Assembly (NCBI GenBank): GCA_964354855.1
Contig: CAYHBO010000039.1
Coordinates: 1-14,437, forward strand
DNA from: CAYHBO01 sp964354855
GTDB taxonomy: Bacteria; Babelota; Babeliae; Babelales; RVW-14
Direction of reading: 5' to 3'
DNA length: 14,437 nt
Each line of letters begins with the position of its first letter. The first letter of the stretch is position 1. The notes beneath the pieces are model-generated. The model saw nothing but the letters and a program-made list of their open reading frames with translations. It did no database searches and was not told the origin of the DNA. Both the position numbers and the translations under genes were made by a program. Positions 8,479 to 14,437 of the stretch are shown in pieces.

Positions 8479-8994
8479 CTATTTAGTTGGGACTCCATGG
8501 GGATAAATGATTTTTTGAACATCAGGATTCACGGGAACGCCATCATCAATGACATGTACCCAGCCGCCATTAGAAGATTTTGTGCTGTGGTGGACGGTCA
8601 GTCCGAACTTATCAAGGCTTATTTGCGGTCCAGCCACTGTTTTAAACGAGGCGCCTTTTCTTGAGATGTCGGCTTGATTAATAGCTCCTTGGATGATCAA
8701 ATAACGAACAAATTTTGCTTTATTGTCGGCGTTATTGATGCCATTGAGCATGCCATCGCGGCCCCATTTTCTGAAAGCATTATCTGTTACGGCTATGAGC
8801 GTGTAAGGGTCAAGTGACTTTTGAATAAGTCTATCAGTTAATGTTGCGGAGAGTAACTGCATAAGGATAGCAAAAGATCCGGGTGTTTTAACTAAATCAT
8901 ATAATGAGCATCGTTGGGCTGCTCCATTCATAGAATTATAGCTTGTTATGCCGATTAATACGGTTATTAAGAATAAAAATTTTTTCTTTATCAT
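8479..8994 (-). CDS. Exported single fasciclin (FAS1) domain protein
   Basis: This is a 171-residue protein. The N-terminus MIKKKFLFLITVLIGI is a typical signal peptide. One FAS1 domain follows: the H1-like block YTLIAVTDNAF at 64-74 matches the family pattern ATP-S/T/D-AF, FVRYLIIQGAI at 95-105 corresponds to the YH-region strand (VLxYHVVPG in the family), and GGWVHVIDDGVPV at 143-155 corresponds to the closing H2 block. FAS1 domains are extracellular adhesion modules in bacteria and eukaryotes. The ribosome site GGAG lies 5 nt before ATG 8994. The gene is convergent with paralogue A, with three bases between stop codons, and is downstream of paralogue B on the same strand. A role in surface attachment or matrix interaction is inferred from the family only. 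Confidence 0.88.
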   Translation of the reverse strand: MIKKKFLFLITVLIGITSYNSMNGAAQRCSLYDLVKTPGSFAILMQLLSATLTDRLIQKSLDPYTLIAVTDNAFRKWGRDGMLNGINNADNKAKFVRYLIIQGAINQADISRKGASFKTVAGPQISLDKFGLTVHHSTKSSNGGWVHVIDDGVPVNPDVQKIIYPHGVPTK

Positions 8995-9028
8995 AATGGC
9001 TCCATAAATAGTGTAAAAATTATTTTTA

Positions 9029-9034
9029 ATTATA
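9029..9034 (-). promoter_or_regulatory. Possible -10 box of the FAS1 gene
   Basis: A perfect TATAAT on the minus strand lies 34 bp upstream of the FAS1 start codon. No good -35 box is seen at 16-18 bp, and the surrounding DNA is very AT-rich, so a chance match is plausible. Confidence 0.25.
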
Positions 9035-9151
9035 TTGCATTGTTAATACTATAATAGGCTATAGGTTTTCTAATAGTAAATAATTTAGAATTTTTTTTTA
9101 GTTTAGAGTGAAATTGATTCAGTACTTTTATTGATGAGGTTACTTTTGCGT

Positions 9152-9181
9152 ACGTCATCCTCGCGAACGCGAGGATGACGT
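9152..9181. repeat. Perfect 14-bp inverted repeat, short relative of the 10637-10769 element
   Basis: Two perfect 14-base arms (ACGTCATCCTCGCG and its complement) are separated by AA. The arm equals the outer 14 bases of the longer element at 10637-10769, so this is probably a deletion derivative of the same family. It lies 62 bp downstream of the paralogue B stop codon. An RNA copy would form a strong hairpin but has no U-tract on either side, so it is not a standard intrinsic terminator. It could still limit transcription or protect the mRNA end. The rest of the 249-bp spacer 8995-9243 is AT-rich and otherwise featureless. Confidence 0.85.
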
Positions 9182-9243
9182 GTCTGAGAAATTTATAGCT
9201 GGTTTTTCATTTAATAAAGGTTTTATTGTCGATTTCTAAGGCC

Positions 9244-10551
9244 TTAACTCTTCTTTACTCCATAATTTTTGAGCATTTTATGATAAATTTTAGGGAGTGC
9301 GACCCGTAATTCATTGGTTATTTTGATGAATTCGTCATCTGGGATGGTGAGTGCTGATAAGGCAACATCTGACTTGTAGTAGGGAACCGTCTTATGTTTT
9401 TCGGTTAATGATCCTTCGTCTGATAATGCTTTAACGGGGATTTTATGATAGCCGCCGAGCATGTTTACAAATATTTTACCGGCATCATGGCGTAAAACAA
9501 AGTGAACCCGTACCGTTGGATCATAAACTTTGTTATGAACAAAAAGTGGCGTTGAAGGGCAGTATTCTTCAACAATAAAAACCTGATCTTTGTTATGCTT
9601 CCAATGGCTAAAGGTGTGAGATTGTTTTTCGTAACTGTCCGATGGGATTTTTATATTGCTATTCTGTCCACAAATATATCGTAAGGTTACATCAAGATCT
9701 TCTTTCGTAACCATCATGATTCCTCTGCCATAACCTGCAGAAACAGGCTTAATAACAAACATATCGCTCTTAATATCGTTGATGATGGTTGCTGCTAATG
9801 TTGACGAGTACTTTTTTGGATAACTTTTAAAGCAAGGCTTATATGCTTTTAATGAAGGGTCATCAAATAAGGACGCTCCGATATGTTTATAAGCACCATA
9901 AATACTTCCAACATCATCGAGATAAAGAAATTGTGGGTGGTTCTTTTGAAATGCTGCAAAGTGGCGTTTATCAGAGGCTTGTGGTTTGTAGATAATAAGC
10001 CCTTTATGGCTGTTAAGTTGTGAGTAGTTAAAGGAGCCATTCTTAGCCTGTTTAAATTCTGGGTCGTTTTCAAGATCAGTAAGGCCAAAGTGATATTTAC
10101 CGCCTATGTTTAGGAATCGATACCATGCATCATTGCTTTCAGAGATGTTCAGTTTTCCATCAAGGTGATCAGCCGGTTTAATGCCCACATACCATACGGG
10201 CATATTGATGGTTTCCGCTAAATACTGCCATAGTGATGGCCAGTAGGGAGAAAATATGGTGGTTGGGGCTCCGCCGATTGACATAGTAACGGGAGTGTTG
10301 CCTAGGCCGGTTGTTTTGCCGCGGCCAAACTCACAAATTTTTATCTTGTTCGTGTTGCTGTCATACTTGAAATCGATAAAGAGAAATGAGATGTCTGCTT
10401 TGAGGCTTTTTTCAGGAATTTCGACCATGGTTGTGTTGGAAATAAAATCGTGTAGTTGTGGCGCAAGAAAAGGTGATGCTGTTTTAAACGATACATTTTC
10501 TGCTTGTAGGGTGAATGGGACCGTTAACGCTAATAATAATAATTTCTTCAT
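9244..10551 (-). CDS. Exported ATP-grasp-like protein, paralogue B
   Basis: This is a 435-residue protein starting MKKLLLLALTVPFTLQA, a textbook signal peptide with cleavage after LQA. ATG 10551 is preferred over the upstream in-frame GTG 10563 because it begins the signal peptide and has GAGG 7 nt upstream. It shares the motif series and spacing of paralogue A: KADISF with D53, D60 and E74, FVIKPVSAGYGRG with Lys268, FIVEEY at 325-330 and YDPTVR at 343-348. It also shares a block reading GGYHK-x-P with a following DEGS. The distance between the Glu-Glu pair and the YDP motif is identical in both proteins. It has about 20 extra residues after the signal peptide. Family and reaction are inferred as ATP-grasp-like, with unknown substrate. 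It follows the aminotransferase on the same strand but is separated by a MITE-like element, so it probably has its own promoter. Confidence 0.8.
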   Translation of the reverse strand: MKKLLLLALTVPFTLQAENVSFKTASPFLAPQLHDFISNTTMVEIPEKSLKADISFLFIDFKYDSNTNKIKICEFGRGKTTGLGNTPVTMSIGGAPTTIFSPYWPSLWQYLAETINMPVWYVGIKPADHLDGKLNISESNDAWYRFLNIGGKYHFGLTDLENDPEFKQAKNGSFNYSQLNSHKGLIIYKPQASDKRHFAAFQKNHPQFLYLDDVGSIYGAYKHIGASLFDDPSLKAYKPCFKSYPKKYSSTLAATIINDIKSDMFVIKPVSAGYGRGIMMVTKEDLDVTLRYICGQNSNIKIPSDSYEKQSHTFSHWKHNKDQVFIVEEYCPSTPLFVHNKVYDPTVRVHFVLRHDAGKIFVNMLGGYHKIPVKALSDEGSLTEKHKTVPYYKSDVALSALTIPDDEFIKITNELRVALPKIYHKMLKNYGVKKS

Positions 10552-10563
10552 AGATTGCCTCAC

Positions 10564-10601
10564 TTTGGTAAGAAAACTATATTTCTACCAAACTAGTTTG
10601 G
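10564..10601 (-). promoter_or_regulatory. Overlapping palindromes upstream of paralogue B
   Basis: A perfect 14-bp palindrome CCAAACTAGTTTGG lies at 10588-10601. It shares its CCAAA with a second inverted repeat at 10564-10592 (TTTGGT and ACCAAA, then AGAAA and TTTCT, around ACTATA). On the coding strand the loop reads TATAGT, a possible -10 box, and the second repeat ends right beside the ribosome site. It could be an operator or a leader-RNA hairpin; function is inferred. Confidence 0.4.
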
Positions 10602-10636
10602 AGTGAAGAGGACTATCAATAAAGTAGATATTTTCC

Positions 10637-10769
10637 TACGTCATCCTCGCGAATGCGGGGATCCAGGCCTTCTTCCTTCTCTAAATTTTTATATTTCTTT
10701 TTACAAACATTTTAGAAAGTTAGAACAAGTAAGCAAGACCTGGATCCCCGCATTCGCGAGGATGACGTA
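10637..10769. mobile_element. MITE-like palindromic element
   Basis: Perfect inverted repeats of 30-31 bp (outer ends ACGTCATCC and GGATGACGT) enclose an AT-rich core of about 71 bp with no gene of its own. The ends are flanked by TA on both sides (10637-10638 and 10768-10769), as expected of elements moved by IS630/Tc1-mariner-type transposases, which duplicate TA. Repeats of the type 'CGTCATCC...GGATCCAGG' are common non-coding palindromes in many bacterial genomes. Reading through it gives the familiar false peptide fragments HPRECGDP and WIPAFARMT. It lies between the aminotransferase and paralogue B and would form a long hairpin in a read-through transcript. Confidence 0.75.
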
Positions 10770-10814
10770 TAAAGGTGGCTTAAAATTTCTGAGAATTAAG
10801 TTTGAATTATTGTT

Positions 10815-12005
10815 TTACAGTGTTGTAATGTTTTGTATGCGTTTCTTTTGTGTTAAGTAATCTTGAAACCGTCGTATCCCTTCAGTTACTAGATCTATTT
10901 CACGTGCGAAACATAAGCGTACGAATGAACCACAAGAACTTCCAAAATCTGTTCCAGGGACCAGTGCGATGTTGGCTTTGTCTAAAAGGTCGATAACAAA
11001 TGATGTGCTGACCGGTTCTTTTGTTTTAAAGAATATATAAAATCCTGCATCAGGTTTTACGTACTGAAATTCGCCTTGTATTTGTAGAAAGTCAAAAAAT
11101 TCGCAAATAATTTTTCGAGCTTGATGCACTTTCTCATAGTAAGGTGTGATAATTTCTTCTTTGTGCTCAAGTCCAAACCAAGCGGCATACTGAGAAATAA
11201 CATTAGGGCAATTAAGCGTAACCATTTGAATGCTACCAAGTGCGGCTGTAAGTCGTTTTGAACTAATAACGTAACCAATACGCCAACCACTCATGCCAAA
11301 ATTTTTTGAAAATGAGCCTATACGAATGACGCGATCAGATTCTAACGCGAGTGACGAACTTGAATAAAACGTGCCTTCAAAAATAAAGTCGTCATAAATT
11401 TCATCAATAACTAAATAGATTCCCTTGCTTTCACATAATTTTGCCAAGGTGATTAATTCAGCTTTGCTCAAATAGCAGCCAAGTGGATTTGAAGGGTTAG
11501 AAAAAATAATCATACGGGTTTGTACCGTGATTGCATTTTCAATAGCTTTTAAATCGAATTGCCAGGTGAATGTTCCTTTTTCTGCGGGAATCATATGCCA
11601 GCCTTGTATTGATATTGGTTTTCCTTTGGCTAAGGTAACGGCGTGTTGATAGACCGGATACGTTGGCTCTGGCAGTAAGACTTCATCGCCTGTTTTCAAA
11701 ATAGTTAAGCAGATGGATGTTAAAGCTCCTATTGCGCCATGAGTAATGGCAATTTGATCTATTCCAACGTTGGTCTCATAAGATTCAGAAAGCATTTTGG
11801 CGATTTTATTTCTTAAGGGTAAAATGCCTAATGCGTCTTGGTAGTAGTCAGCTTTGTCTGATTGGGACATTTGACGCGCATAATTTTTGATGTCGGGATG
11901 TACGCCCCCAAGTCGTAATGCTCCTTGAGAAAAAGATATACATCCTTTTCGTCCTTGGGCTATTTTTTCTATTTCTTTAATTGCTGGAACTTTAAACGAA
12001 ATCAT
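10815..12005 (-). CDS. Class I/II pyridoxal-phosphate aminotransferase
   Basis: This is a 396-residue fold-type I PLP enzyme, cytosolic, transferring an amino group between an amino acid and a 2-oxo acid. Visible residues include Tyr116 in EPTYPVY, Asn173 in NPSNPLG, Asp201 and Tyr204 in DEIYDDF, the Schiff-base Lys234 in SFSKNFGMSGWR with Arg242, and Arg363 in FVRLCFA, which binds the substrate carboxylate. Length and motifs fit the aspartate/aromatic/alanine aminotransferase superfamily; the substrate cannot be decided. The start codon follows the stop of the YqaA-like gene by one base, and the ribosome site GGGGGG lies inside the end of that gene, so the two are translationally coupled. 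It is the last gene of the glyS operon before the palindromic element. Confidence 0.93.
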   Translation of the reverse strand: MISFKVPAIKEIEKIAQGRKGCISFSQGALRLGGVHPDIKNYARQMSQSDKADYYQDALGILPLRNKIAKMLSESYETNVGIDQIAITHGAIGALTSICLTILKTGDEVLLPEPTYPVYQHAVTLAKGKPISIQGWHMIPAEKGTFTWQFDLKAIENAITVQTRMIIFSNPSNPLGCYLSKAELITLAKLCESKGIYLVIDEIYDDFIFEGTFYSSSSLALESDRVIRIGSFSKNFGMSGWRIGYVISSKRLTAALGSIQMVTLNCPNVISQYAAWFGLEHKEEIITPYYEKVHQARKIICEFFDFLQIQGEFQYVKPDAGFYIFFKTKEPVSTSFVIDLLDKANIALVPGTDFGSSCGSFVRLCFAREIDLVTEGIRRFQDYLTQKKRIQNITTL

Positions 12006-12006
12006 T

Positions 12007-12591
12007 TTATCCCCCCTTCAAGAGAGTACAGCTCATGACAAAGATTACGATAAATGCGATGACGAGGTAATTAAAATAGCGATCAATACAATTTTTAATA
12101 TGAGGACCCCATAACCTAATGGCTCCGGCAATGAGAAAAAAACGTGCTCCGCGGGCAATGGCTGAGTAGAAGATGAAGGGGAGGAGGGGAAGTTTACAAA
12201 AGCCGGCAGAAATGGTTACCGCTTTGTAGGGGATTGGGGTGAACCCACCGATTAGGATTGCCCATGTCTCATAAAGTTTATATTTGAGAACAAGCCCATT
12301 GAAGGTGGCTTCGCTGATTAACCAGCTGACTAAGTTAATGCCGATGCTATCCCATAAGACAGCCCCGATCAGATAACCAAAAACGCCTCCAGTAACTGAG
12401 GCAATGGTGGCGACTGTAGCGTAAAAAAATGAGCGACGATTATTCTCGATACAAAAAAGAATGAGTAGCGGGTCAACAGGAATTATAAAAAATGAAGCCT
12501 CAGCAAAGAAGAGAACGCTAAGCCAAGTTAATCCATGTGATGAATGGACTTTAGTTCCCATCCAATCATAAACCTGACGGATGACCTTCAT
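12007..12591 (-). CDS. YqaA/DedA-family (VTT domain) membrane protein
   Basis: This is a 194-residue integral membrane protein with about five hydrophobic segments (near 22-45, 55-80, 108-128, 130-160 and 170-190). The family signature GGFTPIPYKAVTISAG lies at 115-130, followed by an arginine-bearing segment (ARGARFF). These are hallmarks of the YqaA branch of DedA/VTT proteins. DedA relatives act in lipid flipping and envelope homeostasis; the YqaA branch is poorly characterised. A strong ribosome site AAGGAG lies 9 nt before ATG 12591, in the 24-bp gap behind glyS. It sits between glyS and the aminotransferase in one operon, which gives no functional hint. Confidence 0.9.
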   Translation of the reverse strand: MKVIRQVYDWMGTKVHSSHGLTWLSVLFFAEASFFIIPVDPLLILFCIENNRRSFFYATVATIASVTGGVFGYLIGAVLWDSIGINLVSWLISEATFNGLVLKYKLYETWAILIGGFTPIPYKAVTISAGFCKLPLLPFIFYSAIARGARFFLIAGAIRLWGPHIKNCIDRYFNYLVIAFIVIFVMSCTLLKGG

Positions 12592-12615
12592 TGTACTACT
12601 CTCCTTAGTTATTTT

Positions 12616-13932
12616 TTATTTATTGAGCATTTTATGTAAGAAGGTTGGTAAATCTGCGATGGCAATACGTTCTTGTTGTAAGCTGTCTCGATCACGAGCT
12701 GTGACCATCTTATCAGTTTCACTTTCAAAGTCGAAGGTAAAGCATACCGGGGTGCCGATTTCATCTTGGCGGCGATAGCGTTTGCCGATGGAACCTGATT
12801 CATCAAATTGAACTTCGTAACCAAGAACTTTAAGATCATGATAAATCTTTAAAGCTTGATCGGTTAACTTGTTTGTTAGTGGCATAATGCATGCTTTAAC
12901 GGGAGCAACGCGAGGATGGAGTGCCAGGACGGTTCTAACATCGCCTTCAACTTCTTCTTCTCGGTATGCATCAAATAATAATGTTAAGAACAAGCGGTCA
13001 ACGCCTACTGAACATTCAATGACGTTTGGGGTGTATGAAGTGCGTGTTGCATCATCAAATACCACAAGGTCTTTGCCTGAGAATTTTGAGTGTTGTGATA
13101 AATCAAAGTTGGTACGGTTCGCAATGCCTTCAAGTTCTTTCCAGCCGAATGGGAATAGGTACTCAAAATCTACGGTGCCTGATGAGTAATGAGAAAGTTC
13201 ATCTTTTTCATGAGGGCGTACGCGGAGTTTGCTTTGATCAAGACCAATTTCACCGTAAAATTTTTGGCGGCGTTCGATCCAGGATTTAAAGAATTGGTCA
13301 GCGGTTTCTGCGGTACAGAAAAATTCTAATTCCATCTGTTCAAATTCACGAACTCTAAATAAAAATTGTTTAGGGGTAATTTCGTTACGGAATGCTTTAC
13401 CAATTTGCGCAACGCCAAACGGAATTTTAACGCGGTTGGTGGTCATGATATTTTTGAAATTAACAAAAATTGCTTGAGCGGTTTCAGGTCTTAGGTAAGC
13501 TTTGTTGGCTTTTTCTGAGAGTGCGCCAAGGTTAGTTTCAAACATTAGTTGGAATTGACGGATATCGGTCCAGTTTTTGACGCCGCATGAAGGACACCCT
13601 TTATTGATATTAATATCTGGGTCATCGGCGCGAAATCTTTTTTTACAGTTGAGGCAGTCGATCATTGGGTCACTAAAATTATCTAGATGCCCAGAAGCTT
13701 TCCACATGCCTTCAGTCCCAAGGATAGCACCATCAAAGAACAGGACTTCTTCTTGCCAGCATGAGACGTTCTTTTTCCACAGGGTTTTAATGTTTTCTTT
13801 GAGCTGTACCCCCAGCGGACCAAAGTCATAAACTCCGTTTAAGCCGGAATAAATTTCAGCTGATTGAAAAACGAAGCCACGTCGTTTACATAATGCGACA
13901 ATTTTATCGAGCGTTACCTCATGCGAAGCCAT
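12616..13932 (-). CDS. glyS: Glycine--tRNA ligase, single-chain (homodimeric) type
   Basis: This is a class II aminoacyl-tRNA synthetase charging tRNA-Gly in the cytosol. At 438 residues it is near the short end for the homodimeric alpha-2 form and clearly not the alpha/beta bacterial form. Motifs: N-terminal GLNGVYDFGPLG from residue 30, a zinc site with Cys93, Cys96, Cys113 and Cys116, motif 2 FRNEI...RVREFEQ at 181-199, motif 3 CSVGVDRLF at 307-315, and an anticodon-binding domain from about 344 to the end. ATG 13932 has AAGGAA 8 nt upstream. It is the first gene of the operon with the YqaA-like and aminotransferase genes. Nothing looks truncated or damaged. Confidence 0.97.
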   Translation of the reverse strand: MASHEVTLDKIVALCKRRGFVFQSAEIYSGLNGVYDFGPLGVQLKENIKTLWKKNVSCWQEEVLFFDGAILGTEGMWKASGHLDNFSDPMIDCLNCKKRFRADDPDININKGCPSCGVKNWTDIRQFQLMFETNLGALSEKANKAYLRPETAQAIFVNFKNIMTTNRVKIPFGVAQIGKAFRNEITPKQFLFRVREFEQMELEFFCTAETADQFFKSWIERRQKFYGEIGLDQSKLRVRPHEKDELSHYSSGTVDFEYLFPFGWKELEGIANRTNFDLSQHSKFSGKDLVVFDDATRTSYTPNVIECSVGVDRLFLTLLFDAYREEEVEGDVRTVLALHPRVAPVKACIMPLTNKLTDQALKIYHDLKVLGYEVQFDESGSIGKRYRRQDEIGTPVCFTFDFESETDKMVTARDRDSLQQERIAIADLPTFLHKMLNK

Positions 13933-13959
13933 GTGTGCGGTTCCTTGCTTAGATCTTAA

Positions 13960-13988
13960 AATATAATGATGGACCCGTAAAATGTAGC
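13960..13988 (-). promoter_or_regulatory. Possible promoter of the glyS operon
   Basis: On the minus strand TATATT (plus 13960-13965) is preceded at 17 bp by GCTACA (plus 13983-13988), a weak -35 match. It sits in the 96-bp spacer between glyS and the upstream gene. No clear terminator hairpin is visible in that spacer. Confidence 0.22.
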
Positions 13989-14028
13989 GGGAATTCGTGA
14001 TGAAGGCAAGGATGAGGCGAACGGCTTT

Positions 14029-14437
14029 TTATACTTGAGTAAGATTTTTAGGATCCAATAATCTTTTGATTTCGTCTATTTTATCTTTAGATAGTGGCGG
14101 GTATGTCCTTGCTTTAGCGAATATTATATCAAAATATTGTAATGGAGTTCTTCCTTCTGCGTCTGTCATCGTTAAGAGCCTGTATGCGTCTTTGTCTTTA
14201 CTAAAGAGAGCTTTTGAGATTTCTGTTGGATTTTTAGTCTGTATTGCTGCTATCAGTGCTTTGTATGATAGTGCATCACGAATTTTCTTAAGATCTTGGT
14301 TAAGAATTCTTTGTGTCTCTTGTAACGCTGCTTCTTGCTTCTGAAGTTCTTCTTTGGAAAGCTCTGTTGCTTGTTGTAGGCCTTGAGGTGGGTGTTGGGT
14401 TGAAGTTGCGATTGGTATTTGGGCAGATGGTATAGTA
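14029..14437 (-). CDS. C-terminal part of a protein with an ankyrin-like motif (partial)
   Basis: The minus-strand frame is open from the right edge to TAA at 14029-14031, giving 135 residues of a C-terminus. The visible part starts with a Pro/Gln/Thr linker, then a Lys/Glu/Gln-rich helix likely to be a coiled coil, then a helical segment with TDAEGRTPLQYFDII. That segment matches the ankyrin consensus D-x-x-G-x-TPL-h-x-A except for the final alanine. It then ends with a charged helix. Ankyrin-repeat proteins are frequent effectors or scaffolds in intracellular bacteria, but one motif is thin evidence. Start, signal peptide and most repeats, if any, lie outside the window. Confidence 0.6.
   Translation of the reverse strand, partial: TIPSAQIPIATSTQHPPQGLQQATELSKEELQKQEAALQETQRILNQDLKKIRDALSYKALIAAIQTKNPTEISKALFSKDKDAYRLLTMTDAEGRTPLQYFDIIFAKARTYPPLSKDKIDEIKRLLDPKNLTQV

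Noticed and set aside
8476..8664. 62-codon plus-strand ORF right after paralogue A
   Set aside because: It is antisense to the C-terminal half of the FAS1 gene, whose minus-strand frame has clear domain motifs and a signal peptide.
10603..10860. 85-codon plus-strand ORF
   Set aside because: It is a translation through the palindromic element; HPRECGDP and WIPAFARMT are well-known artefacts of this repeat type in protein databases.

Overview
The window looks like a piece of a host-associated, membrane-enveloped bacterium with a small genome. The best guess is a member of Candidatus Dependentiae (TM6) or a similar protist endosymbiont. That guess rests on gene style, not on a marker gene: several small exported proteins of unknown function, a very large alanine-rich repeat protein, an ankyrin-like protein, a single-chain GlyRS and moderately AT-rich DNA. 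No rRNA or tRNA gene was found, so the assignment stays tentative.

Left third (1-3409, minus strand): one very long gene runs off the left edge. It encodes an exported protein with a signal peptide, an Ala/Pro/Lys/Thr linker made of 57-bp (19-residue) tandem repeats, a non-repetitive helical segment, and at least eight copies of an Ala/Gln-rich unit of 88 or 92 residues. A 100-N assembly gap (3051-3150) sits inside the 57-bp array and breaks the apparent reading frame. Once the frame is corrected, the gene is open from 3050 to base 1.

Centre left (3492-7126, plus strand): a possible 28-residue membrane peptide is followed by a HerA-like hexameric ATPase and a P1B-type metal-transporting ATPase. 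The latter two are 41 bp apart and probably co-transcribed. The P-type ATPase has an unusual SPI motif where SPC or CPC is expected, and no N-terminal metal-binding domain.

Centre (7231-10551): three exported proteins lie together. Two are paralogues with ATP-grasp-like motifs in an order that suggests a circularly permuted ATP-grasp fold. Between them is a single-domain fasciclin (FAS1) protein. The first paralogue is on the plus strand and converges on the FAS1 gene with only 3 bp between stop codons. The second is on the minus strand. Two related palindromic elements (9152-9181 and 10637-10769) flank the second paralogue; the longer one looks like a MITE. An exported ATP-grasp pair is the most novel signal in the window.

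Right third (10815-14437, minus strand): a compact operon runs glyS, then a YqaA/DedA-family membrane protein, then a class I/II aminotransferase, the last two translationally coupled. Upstream of it is the C-terminus of a protein with an ankyrin-like motif that runs off the right edge.
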